Assembly (NCBI GenBank): GCA_035294305.1
Contig: DATGLD010000033.1
Span: forward strand, 1-64,000
Direction of reading: 5' to 3'
DNA from: DASRBN01 sp035294305
GTDB taxonomy: Bacteria; Chloroflexota; Ktedonobacteria; Ktedonobacterales; Ktedonobacteraceae
DNA length: 64,000 bases
Shown here: in pieces, positions 16,621 through 25,165 of the stretch
Layout of the letters: each line of letters opens with the position of its first letter
Position numbering within the stretch: the first letter of the stretch is position 1
Notes under the pieces: generated by a model
The model's input: the letters and a program-made list of their open reading frames with translations, nothing else
Database searches by the model: none
Told to the model about the DNA's origin: nothing
Translations under genes and position numbers: made by a program

Positions 16621-18301
16621 GGAAATGTCCCTCTTCTATGTTCTCAAGCGGAAGCGTGAAACGAAACACAGAGCCGCCCCCCTCACGCGCTTCTACCCAG
16701 ATACGCCCTCCGTGAGCTTCAATAAGACCACGACTGACAGCAAGACCTAATCCAGATCCTCTCGTATCGCGCTGGCTCCCAAGTATGCGGTAGAACTTGT
16801 CAAAGATACGCTCACGCTCACCAACCGGAATGCCAGGGCCACGATCAGCGACGCTGACAAGTATGGCGTTATTTTTCACTTCTGCGCTGAGATCAATCGG
16901 CGAACCTGATGGTGTGTAGCGTGTGGCATTTTCCAGGAGATTTGTCAGGACTTGATCAATGTAGAGATAATCTATCTTTACCGGTGGCAAATCAGCAGGC
17001 AAAGAGGCCCGTACCTCCCTTCCCTGTAAAAGCGGCTGCAGGCGGCCCACCACATCCTGGATCAAAGCGGTGATCGAATACCACTCTTTCTCGGGCTTGA
17101 GCGCACCAGCTTCGATGCGTGACATATCCAGCAGGTTCTCAACCAGGCGATTGAGACGATCAGCCTCACGTTCAATAGTATTGGCAAAGCTGCGACGCGC
17201 CTCCTCATCCCACTGCATATCTTCCTGCTGGAGACTGCTGGCCGCCGCCTTTATCGAGGCCAGCGGAGTGCGCAAATCATGCGAAACAGAGGAAAGCAGG
17301 GCAGTACGCAAGGCATCTGTGTGTCGCAAGACCTCGACTTGCATCGTTTCCTGGCGCAAACTCGCCTGTTCAATCATCGTCGAAGCCTGTTCCAGGAAGG
17401 TCCAGAAGAAAGCAGTCTGCGAGCTTGCCCGCTCCTTTTCACTATCTAGAGATGACTCCGAAGAAAGCCAGTGCGGGTTCCCCTCGATCTTGAGACGAAG
17501 GACGCCCACGGCTTTTTGTCCCACCCTGAGTGGGAGCAGGTAGAGCGCGTAACGCGAGTCAGGAAGTTCCGCCCTGCCAGTTGCAGAAACTCGCAGCGTA
17601 TAAGCCGACTTTTGTAGAGAAGTTGATGTCTCGTGCAGCTTTACGGATTGGCCATGAGAGAGTACCCATGAACACGTTGCTTCCTCATCAGAGGAACGCT
17701 CCTCCGGTTTGATCGCTGCAAGCCCATTAGCGGACGCGCGTATAGTAAGCACTCCACTTTCATCCGGGAGCAGAATCGAACACGCACGCACTCCCCACGG
17801 CGAAAACACATCCACAAATGCACGGGCAACCACGCTGAGTTCCCTCGAAAGATCATCTTCACTATTGGTAACGCGCACGAGATCGAAGAGGATATGCATC
17901 TCACGTTCGTGCCGCCGCGCTTCCTCCGCACGCTTCCGCAGGGCCGTAGCGAATTGCGCCGTGATGATGGAAACCGCCAGGAAGAAAAACAGGGCCAGCC
18001 ACTCGTCCACCCTTTGTATTGTAAAGGTGTAAATTGGCGGTACGAGGTAGTAATCAAACGAAAGAAATGCTGTCACGGAGGTGAGAATCGAGGCGTACAA
18101 TCCTCGTGTACTTGCCAGTGCCAGCACAACCAGCAGGTAGGCAAACGATATGTTCGGAATGCGCGGATAGAGATGAAGCAAGAAGATGATAGCAGTAATT
18201 AGCAAAGCTCCCGCTATACCCAGAACTGTATCATACAGGAAACTTCTCCAGGTCGGAGCTTTTCTTTCTTCGATTGCGGGTAAATGCTCAACTACGTTCA
18301 T
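16610..18301 (-). CDS. DUF4118-GAF histidine kinase (KdpD C-half, copy A)
   Basis: The 563-residue kinase begins with the KdpD-type four-helix module DUF4118 (residues 25-120, motif FLSFDYYLVPPIYTF). A GAF domain (about 135-315) and the kinase core follow: H-box SSVSHDLRTPLASIK (H341), N-box, G1 DRGPGIP and G2 GSGLGLAVS. The N-terminal KdpD sensor/USP half is missing and is encoded separately at 8979. It is co-translated with the KdpE-type regulator downstream. K+ limitation or turgor is the expected signal, inferred from context. Confidence 0.93.
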   Translation of the reverse strand: MNVVEHLPAIEERKAPTWRSFLYDTVLGIAGALLITAIIFLLHLYPRIPNISFAYLLVVLALASTRGLYASILTSVTAFLSFDYYLVPPIYTFTIQRVDEWLALFFFLAVSIITAQFATALRKRAEEARRHEREMHILFDLVRVTNSEDDLSRELSVVARAFVDVFSPWGVRACSILLPDESGVLTIRASANGLAAIKPEERSSDEEATCSWVLSHGQSVKLHETSTSLQKSAYTLRVSATGRAELPDSRYALYLLPLRVGQKAVGVLRLKIEGNPHWLSSESSLDSEKERASSQTAFFWTFLEQASTMIEQASLRQETMQVEVLRHTDALRTALLSSVSHDLRTPLASIKAAASSLQQEDMQWDEEARRSFANTIEREADRLNRLVENLLDMSRIEAGALKPEKEWYSITALIQDVVGRLQPLLQGREVRASLPADLPPVKIDYLYIDQVLTNLLENATRYTPSGSPIDLSAEVKNNAILVSVADRGPGIPVGERERIFDKFYRILGSQRDTRGSGLGLAVSRGLIEAHGGRIWVEAREGGGSVFRFTLPLENIEEGHFHDE

Positions 18302-18327
18302 AGTCAGGTTTCCTGTCCGGTGAACAC

Positions 18328-18357
18328 AAAAAAGAGGCAGACCTTTCTGCCTCCTTT
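18328..18357 (-). terminator. Intrinsic terminator after the USP gene
   Basis: On the minus strand GAGGCAGA / TCTGCCTC form an 8-bp stem with a 4-base loop followed by a T-run (CTCTTTTTTG). It separates the universal stress protein gene from the kinase gene. Confidence 0.8.
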
Positions 18358-18919
18358 AATCAAGACTTCCTACTTCAAGGGAAGGCATTGTCTCCTCTTC
18401 AGCATAGGCCAGCACTTCGAGCGGCACCCCCTGATATCTCTGCCTTCTCTGGAAAAGCAAATGAGAGAGGCGTTCGCGAAAAGATTGTACAGGAGTATCT
18501 TTATCATCAGACCGCAAATGCATAATATAGAGCTTACAAACAGCTCTCTCCATCAGACGCTTAATCTCATCTGCTTGCAGAAGTACGCCTCGCCTGTCCT
18601 CTACGAAGAGCAAGATACCCTCGCATCCCTGTTCCCTGGCCACAATGATAATACTGTCCACAACATCAGGTGTAAAAACCTCAAAGCGTTCCAGAGGAAC
18701 ACCCAGTCTTGCCGCCTTATACTTCACCATTTCGAGAAAATCTTTCGACTGCTGAATATGTTCGAGGCGCGCCCCTCCTGGGCGCCGTTCGAGCGCCACA
18801 AAAATTATTGAGAGAGGAATGAGGATAGCATCCAGGCTCTTCGCTAACCGTATAGCCTGCTCAACCGCAAATGAGTCGACGCCATGCGTAAAAGGGAGTA
18901 GTAAACATTTTTTCATCAT
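18356..18919 (-). CDS. Universal stress protein family protein
   Basis: The 187-residue cytosolic protein opens with a USP strand KKCLLLPFTHGVDSFAVEQAI and has the helix and strand order of UspA, with GILLFVEDRRG in the second half. The nucleotide-binding glycine loop is not recognisable. Two ATG codons follow CTGGAGG; the second (18916) has the better spacing. It sits between the two kinase/regulator pairs, and its promoter region carries TTGAG array D. It may bind a nucleotide such as c-di-AMP, as KdpD USP domains do, but this is speculative. Confidence 0.75.
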   Translation of the reverse strand: MMKKCLLLPFTHGVDSFAVEQAIRLAKSLDAILIPLSIIFVALERRPGGARLEHIQQSKDFLEMVKYKAARLGVPLERFEVFTPDVVDSIIIVAREQGCEGILLFVEDRRGVLLQADEIKRLMERAVCKLYIMHLRSDDKDTPVQSFRERLSHLLFQRRQRYQGVPLEVLAYAEEETMPSLEVGSLD

Positions 18920-18990
18920 GGCCTCCAGATAGTCGGGATAATACCTAACGGAGGCAAAGAATAACCTCTTTGTTCATGCCTGCATTTTAA

Positions 18991-19048
18991 CTAAAAGCAG
19001 GTCAATATGTGCTAAGGAGAAAAGGCGAAGAACTCAAGATTCGCTCAA
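18991..19048 (-). promoter_or_regulatory. Phased TTGAG array D upstream of the USP gene
   Basis: Minus-strand half-sites begin at 19048 (TTGAG), 19037 (TTGAG), 19015 (TTAG), 19005 (TTGAC) and 18994 (TTAG), with spacings 11, 22, 10 and 11. The first two form the same paired block as in array C. The array overlaps the last codons of the upstream regulator gene and ends 72 bases before the USP start. Confidence 0.6.
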
Positions 19049-19764
19049 TATCTGGCCGGCTCAACTTCTTCGTCAGCATTGAAGCGATAACCGACGCCAG
19101 ATATCGTGAGGATAAAACGAGGATGCGCGGGATCAGGCTCAATTTTACGACGCAGCTGACCTATATACACATGGAGGTAATGAGACTCGGCGCCATATCC
19201 GGTTCCCCAGACCTGGGAAAGCAACATCTGGCGCGTCATAATCTTGCCACTATTCTTGATAAGGGCCTTGAGCAGGTCATATTCGGTTGGAGTCAGCTTC
19301 ACCTCTTTTCCATTGACCTGTACCAGCCTTTGCGCAAAATCCACTTTCAGTGGGCCAGCGGTAAAGATGGGTTCCGTTCCAGACTCGACCTGTGCGGCAT
19401 GACGCAAGGCCACGCGGATACGCGCCAGCACCTCATTCATTCCAAAAGGCTTGGAAACATAGTCGTCCGCCCCCAGATCGAGCGCCAGCACTTTGTCGCG
19501 TTCGGTATCCTTCACGGAAAGCACGATGATGGGCAAATTTGATTGCGCCCGTACCCGCTTGCAGACTTCCAGCCCACTTATACCTGGCAGCCCTAGATCC
19601 AATATCATCAGGTCAGGCCGGTGCTGAATAATAGCATCCAGCGCTTCCTCACCGCTACTGGCAGTGAACACCTCAAATCCATGCGCAGCCAGGCTGCGAT
19701 GCAAGGCCCGCATGATCTCGATCTCATCATCAACAACCAGAATGCGCGCGCCACTCCTACTCAT
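19045..19764 (-). CDS. kdpE: KdpE-type OmpR-family response regulator (copy B)
   Basis: The 239-residue regulator has D56 and K105 in the receiver domain and a winged helix (about 132-232, ending GVGYRFNADEE). It is a close paralogue of copy A (15922), with the same spacing of active residues and long identical stretches around the acceptor site. It overlaps its kinase gene by 8 bases. Two such regulators in one island suggest duplication of the whole kinase/regulator pair. They may recognise the same or slightly different TTGAG arrays. Confidence 0.92.
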   Translation of the reverse strand: MSRSGARILVVDDEIEIMRALHRSLAAHGFEVFTASSGEEALDAIIQHRPDLMILDLGLPGISGLEVCKRVRAQSNLPIIVLSVKDTERDKVLALDLGADDYVSKPFGMNEVLARIRVALRHAAQVESGTEPIFTAGPLKVDFAQRLVQVNGKEVKLTPTEYDLLKALIKNSGKIMTRQMLLSQVWGTGYGAESHYLHVYIGQLRRKIEPDPAHPRFILTISGVGYRFNADEEVEPARY

Positions 19765-21457
19765 GGAGCAATACTCCCTCTGTTTTCCCTACCGGCAAGG
19801 TGAAACGAAAGATCGCTCCGCCGCCCTCACGATTTTCCGCCCAGATACGCCCTCCATGCGCCTCTACCATTCCCCGGCTTACTGCCAGTCCTAATCCCGA
19901 CCCAGAAGCGCGTGGCGATTTCGTTTTTATATTCCTGATGCGATAAAATTTATCAAAGATACGCGCCAGATCGTCTGGTGGTATACCTGGGCCACGATCT
20001 GCCACACTTACCAGCATTTGATCGCCATCAACTTTCGCGCTTATCTCTATTGGCGATCCAGCGGGCGAATAGTCCACCGCATTCTCTAGAATATTGGTCA
20101 AAACCTGGTCTATTTCCATATAGTCCAGCTTGACGGGTGGCAAAGTGGCAGGTAAATCCAGGATTACCTCGCGTCCTCGTAAGTCCGGTTGCAAACGCCC
20201 TAACACGTCATGAACCAGTTCATCTACCGGATACCACTCTTTTTCAGGTTTGAGCGCTCCACCTTCGATGCGCGACATATCCAGTAGATTCTCAACCAGC
20301 CGGTTGAGCCGGTCTGCTTCCCGTTCGATAGACAGGGCAAAGCCCCGCCGTGCCTCTTCGTCCCATTGTACATCCTCTTGCAACAAACTGCTAGCAGCCG
20401 CCTTAATCGCTGAAAGAGGGGTGCGCAGATCATGTGAGACAGAAGAGAGCAACGCTGCTCGCAGTTCATCTGTACGCTGCAAAACCTGGACGCGCAAACT
20501 TTCATGCCTTAAACGCGCGCGCTCGATTGCAACCGCCGCCTGATCGACAAAGGCCCAGAAAAAGGCCAGACGCGGATTTGATCTCTCCTGTTCCACTCCC
20601 AGGCTTCTCTCCGCGGCGAATAACTGGGGGTCGTCTTCCATCGAAAGACGCAGCACACCAACCACTTTTTGCCCTAGCTTTAGAGGTATCAAGCGTATAT
20701 AATGGCGTGCCACCTGTCCATGCCTGGTACTACGCACTACTGCCCTCGGCGCGTTAACCGACAATTGGGGGGGATTTAACGCGACATCGTGCAATTCAAC
20801 GGTTTGCGATTGCGCCATCACCCAGGCCGCGGTTGCCTCTTCGTCGGGCAGAAGATTGACTTGATGCGCCGGTTCTCGGGCGCTTTCCTGTAAAAGGAGC
20901 CGCCCAGCGGAGTCAGGAAGAAAAATAGCACAATCACGGACTCCCCACGAAGCAAAGTTATCGGCAATCCCATGCACAATGATATCCAACTGCTTCTGTA
21001 GATTCTCTTCTCTATTCATATCACGCGCAAGTTCATAAAGGATTCTCGTCTCATACTCGCGGCGGCGCGCCTGTTCCGCACGCTGCCGTAGGGCAGAAGC
21101 AAGTTGCCCGGTAATGATCGCCGTGACCAGAAAAATGAATAACGCCAGCCATTCATCAATCTTTGCGATGCTGAGGGTATAGTATGGAGGAACCAGGAAG
21201 TAATCGAACGATAAGAAAGCCACTATAGACGTAAGAACAGCAGCATAGAGACCGCGCGTACTTGCCAGTACCAGCACGACTACTATATACAGTAGCGATA
21301 TATTCGGAATGCGCGGGTAAAGGTGAGAAAAGTAAATGATGAAAGTAACAACAAGCGCTCCTAGGAGCGCTCCTACGCTATCGACGGAGATTTTACCCCC
21401 TCGCCGCTCCTGTTTTATCTCTAGCAACGAAAGACGGAATCGTTCAATCTGGTTCAT
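19757..21457 (-). CDS. DUF4118-GAF histidine kinase (KdpD C-half, copy B)
   Basis: The 566-residue kinase is a paralogue of copy A: DUF4118 membrane module (residues 28-122, FLSFDYFLVPPYYTL), GAF (about 135-318), H-box SSVSHDLRTPLSAIK (H342), DRGPGIP and GSGLGLAVSRG. It too lacks the N-terminal KdpD sensor half. ATG 21457 is preferred to the longer frame because it aligns with copy A's start region and CCAGGAAC lies upstream. It is co-translated with regulator copy B. Confidence 0.92.
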   Translation of the reverse strand: MNQIERFRLSLLEIKQERRGGKISVDSVGALLGALVVTFIIYFSHLYPRIPNISLLYIVVVLVLASTRGLYAAVLTSIVAFLSFDYFLVPPYYTLSIAKIDEWLALFIFLVTAIITGQLASALRQRAEQARRREYETRILYELARDMNREENLQKQLDIIVHGIADNFASWGVRDCAIFLPDSAGRLLLQESAREPAHQVNLLPDEEATAAWVMAQSQTVELHDVALNPPQLSVNAPRAVVRSTRHGQVARHYIRLIPLKLGQKVVGVLRLSMEDDPQLFAAERSLGVEQERSNPRLAFFWAFVDQAAVAIERARLRHESLRVQVLQRTDELRAALLSSVSHDLRTPLSAIKAAASSLLQEDVQWDEEARRGFALSIEREADRLNRLVENLLDMSRIEGGALKPEKEWYPVDELVHDVLGRLQPDLRGREVILDLPATLPPVKLDYMEIDQVLTNILENAVDYSPAGSPIEISAKVDGDQMLVSVADRGPGIPPDDLARIFDKFYRIRNIKTKSPRASGSGLGLAVSRGMVEAHGGRIWAENREGGGAIFRFTLPVGKTEGVLLHE

Positions 21458-21517
21458 TAGTATGTTCCTGGTAAGTGCCCGTTGCGGCTTACATTGTTTA
21501 ACGCATTTGCCCTTGAC

Positions 21518-21600
21518 ATATTCGGGTTTGGCCACTATCCTCTCTCCACAGAGAAGCGGCAGGAACTGATCCTTTTCCCGGCTTCCCGGTGGGGATTGAA
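21518..21600 (+). repeat. Dispersed repeat family 2, copy 1
   Basis: The segment begins TTCGGGTTTGGCCACTATCC and ends GGTGGGGATTG. Related copies are at 36305-36380 (same strand) and 40484-40575 (opposite strand), sharing TTCGGGTTT and GAAGC/GGCAGCAGGAAC blocks. It fills much of the gap 21458-21685. Confidence 0.5.
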
Positions 21601-21649
21601 ATATTATCTAGCATATGAGATTGTAGATACGCAGTCAATAGCGATGCTA

Positions 21650-21678
21650 TTGACTGACCCCTTTCACAAGGCTATACT
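21650..21678 (+). promoter_or_regulatory. Near-consensus promoter giving a leaderless mRNA
   Basis: TTGACT (21650-21655) and TATACT (21673-21678) are separated by exactly 17 bp. The expected transcript start falls at 21685-21686, coincident with the ATG of the lipoprotein gene. No ribosome site precedes that ATG. Confidence 0.65.
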
Positions 21679-21685
21679 GCGCTTT

Positions 21686-23032
21686 ATGAAAGGGTATCAA
21701 GTACTACTATTACTGACTTTACTCCTGCTGCCTCTGCTCGCCTCATGCAGTTCTGGACACGTGGGAGGTAATGAGATTGCTTTTGTGCGCGATGGGCACC
21801 TGTGGACCATCGACCCTGATGGCGCAAATGCATATGAGGTAGTTTCCGGCGCTGATCCCGTTATTGGTTATGCGTGGTCACCTGACCATCATATCTTTGT
21901 ATTTCGCACACTCGATAGTACCTTCGCTAAGAGCGCGGCCGGTCAGCATCTCACGTTTAATCCAATCGCGGGAGTGCCTGGCGATGTCCCCTCTACGCTT
22001 AATACGGTTGGCATCGATGGAGGTACTCCTATTCCCATCATCTTCGCCAGCTCCGATATCTCACGCAGCAATGCCTGGTGGAATGCGAGTGGCAACCGTT
22101 TGCTGTATCGCGAAGAACCTTTAGCCAATGTTCAAAGCCCTCTAGGTGTTTCCTGGTGGGTATCTCAAAATGATCAACCGAGCGGCATCGCCCGCAAATC
22201 GCTTCCCGGCACCTTCTCGATCCCATCATTCTCACCCAATAGTTCTCTGGCTATAGGAAATTCGGAACAGGGGGTTTTTACTACGACACTGGCTGGAACC
22301 AACATACAATACATTATACCCTCTGTTCTGCCAGGCCATCCGCTGCCAGCCAGCCTGGAGCGTATCCTCTGGCAACCTGCGCACCAGAATCCCGCCATTC
22401 TTTATGCTATTGCGGTTCCCTTATCACAATCTAAATCGTTTGGTTCGGGGGCAGTAAGTATCCAACTGGAGCTGCGCGAAAGCGATGGTCACACCTCCTC
22501 ACTGGCAACCTGTAGCTGCACTCAATTTGCCTGGTCGCCGGATGGAAACTCAGTGCTGTATAGTACAGGCTCAACCTATACCGTCATGAACATACACTCC
22601 GGCTCAGCTTTCACTATCTCGGGTGAGGCAGGAAGCCTTCCCTACTGGTCACCGGACAGTCAATTTTTGCTGCTCGATGGTTTACATACCCTGGTACTTG
22701 TGCAGATCGCCCACCAGAGCCAGCAGCTATTGTTGAGCGATTCCGGAGAGACGCAGGTGCCAGGGGCTTCGTCGCCTGCTCTTCCTACGGTTGATGATTT
22801 GCTCCAGCCTGCCTCAAATAGTCCCTGGGCCGCGGATAGCCGGCATTTTCTCTTTCTGGCACGCTCTCGCTTGACCTGGCAGGGGCAGCGTTTGCATTCT
22901 GCTAATGGCCTCTATACAGTTACTCTTGATAATCAGGGGAAAGTTCAGGGCACACCCACCCTTGTAGATGCGGGAAACGATTCGCAGGCTGGCTGGAGCT
23001 ATGAAGACCCCAATACATCCTTTTTGTTTTGA
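21686..23032 (+). CDS. Secreted lipoprotein with WD40-like/TolB-type beta-propeller repeats
   Basis: The 448-residue product starts with a lipoprotein signal peptide (a Leu-rich core and lipobox LLASC). Beta-propeller-like repeats follow, marked by NEIAFVRDGHLWTIDPDG, GYAWSPDHHIFVF, FAWSPDGNSVLY and PYWSPDSQFLLLDG (WSPD motifs). TolB-like propellers bind proteins or ligands at the cell surface. The frame is open further upstream (to 21482), but ATG 21686 fits the signal peptide and the promoter. No partner gene is evident. Confidence 0.8.
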   Translation: MKGYQVLLLLTLLLLPLLASCSSGHVGGNEIAFVRDGHLWTIDPDGANAYEVVSGADPVIGYAWSPDHHIFVFRTLDSTFAKSAAGQHLTFNPIAGVPGDVPSTLNTVGIDGGTPIPIIFASSDISRSNAWWNASGNRLLYREEPLANVQSPLGVSWWVSQNDQPSGIARKSLPGTFSIPSFSPNSSLAIGNSEQGVFTTTLAGTNIQYIIPSVLPGHPLPASLERILWQPAHQNPAILYAIAVPLSQSKSFGSGAVSIQLELRESDGHTSSLATCSCTQFAWSPDGNSVLYSTGSTYTVMNIHSGSAFTISGEAGSLPYWSPDSQFLLLDGLHTLVLVQIAHQSQQLLLSDSGETQVPGASSPALPTVDDLLQPASNSPWAADSRHFLFLARSRLTWQGQRLHSANGLYTVTLDNQGKVQGTPTLVDAGNDSQAGWSYEDPNTSFLF

Positions 23033-23137
23033 TCGGGTTCCTATCCTGTCATGCTCTTACGCCGTCCACATAGATAGATGTACAATTTGGGCAGTACCAT
23101 ACGAACGAACTGCGCTGTTACGAAAGGATTACGGGAG

Positions 23138-23332
23138 ATGAATCACCATTCAGAGGGCCGGGATTTTGCTGATAAAACTGATGATGATCTCGGTGGCGAA
23201 GAATATGATGTGATGGAGCTGCTGGAACGGCTGGAGACACTTCGTGAAGATATGGAAGATTTAGGAGTAACCACGCTGGCGGAGGTCATCGAGCGCATCG
23301 ACCAATTACACCGGCAACTCGACCTGAAATGA
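23138..23332 (+). CDS. Small acidic coiled-coil protein
   Basis: This 64-residue protein is rich in Asp/Glu in its first third and then forms a predicted amphipathic helix (VMELLERLETLREDMEDLGV) and a second helix (VIERIDQLHRQLDLK). ATG 23138 is used; AAAGGATTACGGGAG precedes it. I do not recognise the family. It is probably cytosolic and oligomeric. Confidence 0.6.
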   Translation: MNHHSEGRDFADKTDDDLGGEEYDVMELLERLETLREDMEDLGVTTLAEVIERIDQLHRQLDLK

Positions 23333-23336
23333 GAAC

Positions 23337-23432
23337 ATGAGACATCCCGAATTGAGATACAGGCAAGGTAAAGAGGGCGCACGTCGTAGTCGCCATCGAC
23401 AAGCCCACTTGTCAAAATTCGGGATATCTCAT
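23337..23432. repeat. 17-bp inverted repeat enclosing 62 bp
   Basis: Arms ATGAGACATCCCGAATT (23337-23353) and AATTCGGGATATCTCAT (23416-23432) match at 16 of 17 positions. It lies between convergent genes (23332 and 23446). It could be a small non-autonomous element or a long-stem bidirectional terminator. Confidence 0.6.
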
Positions 23433-23445
23433 TTCAGCGATTTTT

Positions 23446-24219
23446 CTACGCGCCACCCAGGTACGCCTGCCGGACAAGATCATTCGTCAGCAAATTGCGT
23501 GCCGAATCGCTCAATACAATATGGCCGGTCTGTAAAACATAGCCTCTATCGGCCAGGTTCAGAGCCATTGACGCGTTTTGCTCTACCAGGAAGATGGTTA
23601 CCCCTTCATCGCGAATGCGCAGGATGGTGTTAAAAACGGTCTCAACAAGAATCGGCGATAAGCCCATTGATGGTTCATCCATACATATCATGCGCGGACG
23701 AGACATCAAGGCACGACCCATGGCCAGCATCTGCTGTTCCCCACCCGACATCGTACCCGCAACCTGCTTCAAGCGTTCCTGGAGACGAGGGAATATCTGG
23801 CATACATGGTCGAGGTCTTGCTTGATCTCCAACCGGTTATTGCGAATGAACGCGCCCATCTCCAGGTTTTCCAGCACAGTCATACGTGGAAAGATGCGGC
23901 GCGCTTCGGGCACCAGCGCCATGCCCAGACGCACAATATCACCGGGTAACATTCGATCAATGCGCTTGCCCTCGAATTCAATCGCTCCACTGCGAGGGCG
24001 CACGAGGCCGAAGATCGTCTTCATCGTGGTTGTCTTGCCAGCCGCATTTGCCCCCAGCAGGCAAACAATCTCGCCCCTATTCACCTGAATCGATACATCA
24101 TAGAGTACCTGGCTTGGGCCATAGAACGTATTCACATTGCTGAGGCGCAACATTGCTGTATCTGTTGCGCCTGGCACATTTGCCCCATAAGCGGTCGGAA
24201 ATATATCTGCACTTGACAT
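23446..24219 (-). CDS. livF: Branched-chain amino acid ABC transporter ATP-binding protein LivF
   Basis: The 257-residue ATPase has Walker A GANAAGKTT (about residues 53-61), Q-loop, signature MSGGEQQML, Walker B MICMDEP and a C-terminus typical of LivF. It works with LivG on the LivHM permease. AGGAGGT lies 8 bases before ATG 24219. It is the last gene of a minus-strand livK-H-M-G-F operon. Confidence 0.93.
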   Translation of the reverse strand: MSSADIFPTAYGANVPGATDTAMLRLSNVNTFYGPSQVLYDVSIQVNRGEIVCLLGANAAGKTTTMKTIFGLVRPRSGAIEFEGKRIDRMLPGDIVRLGMALVPEARRIFPRMTVLENLEMGAFIRNNRLEIKQDLDHVCQIFPRLQERLKQVAGTMSGGEQQMLAMGRALMSRPRMICMDEPSMGLSPILVETVFNTILRIRDEGVTIFLVEQNASMALNLADRGYVLQTGHIVLSDSARNLLTNDLVRQAYLGGA

Positions 24220-24298
24220 GAAATAATTACCTCCTGCGCTATCGACCCCTTAGCTCAAGCAGCTATACGGGACGGAGAACACATGCGACTGGTTCGAC

Positions 24299-25141
24299 TT
24301 ACACATAAGGCGCATCACCGGCCGCCTTTTGCTCGCTGGCTGTAGGTTTGCCAAGATAGGCCGCGATGACTTTCTCATTCCGGCGCACCTCTTCCGGCAA
24401 GCCTTCAGCGATCTTCCGTCCATAATCGAGTACGTAAATGCGATCCGACATGCCCATTGTCACTGCAAGCTTATGTTCAATCAACAGGATAGTCAGGCCC
24501 AATTCATCACGTAAACGGCGCACGTATTTCACGGCCTCCAGTGTTTCAACCTCGTTCATACCGGCGGTTGGCTCGTCCAACAACAGTAACTTTGGCCTTG
24601 CTGCCAATGCGCGAGCTATCTCAACACGTCTCCGGTCAGCATAGGAGAGGTTTATTACGTATTCCTCCTGCCGGCTTACCAGTTCAGAGCCAAAGAAACT
24701 CAATAACTCCGTAGCTCGCTTTCGGGCCTCCTCTTCTTCTCGCCGGACGCCAGGTGTGCGAAAGAGCGAAGTTAGTATGTTCGCGTTCAACTGTGTATGC
24801 TGACCGACCAGAATGTTCTCAAGCACGGTCATATTATTAAAGAGGCGAATGTTTTGAAAGGTGCGCGCGATACCACGACGAAGTACCTGGTCGGGTGTCA
24901 ACCCGAGAATTGACTTTCCATCGAGGACGATATCACCGCTGGACACGCGATATATTCCAGTAATCAGGTTAAATACCGTTGTTTTTCCGGCTCCATTCGG
25001 TCCAATCACACTGACAATTTCGCCTCGCCGGACCTGCAGATTGACATCCTGGACCGCGGCCAGACCACCAAAATGCTTGGTTACGTTTTGTAAATCCAGC
25101 AGTACCTCGTTAGTAGGTACGTATGCCTGTTCCTCGACCAT
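24299..25141 (-). CDS. livG: Branched-chain amino acid ABC transporter ATP-binding protein LivG
   Basis: The 280-residue ATPase has Walker A GPNGAGKTT, the LivG-type signature NLSYADRRRVEIARAL, Walker B LLLLDEPTAGMNE and the C-terminal helix (DRIYVLDYGRKIAEGLPEEV). It lies between livM and livF with short gaps. Confidence 0.94.
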   Translation of the reverse strand: MVEEQAYVPTNEVLLDLQNVTKHFGGLAAVQDVNLQVRRGEIVSVIGPNGAGKTTVFNLITGIYRVSSGDIVLDGKSILGLTPDQVLRRGIARTFQNIRLFNNMTVLENILVGQHTQLNANILTSLFRTPGVRREEEEARKRATELLSFFGSELVSRQEEYVINLSYADRRRVEIARALAARPKLLLLDEPTAGMNEVETLEAVKYVRRLRDELGLTILLIEHKLAVTMGMSDRIYVLDYGRKIAEGLPEEVRRNEKVIAAYLGKPTASEQKAAGDAPYV

Positions 25142-25165
25142 AGTAGTTCTCTCCCCTGCTCGATA

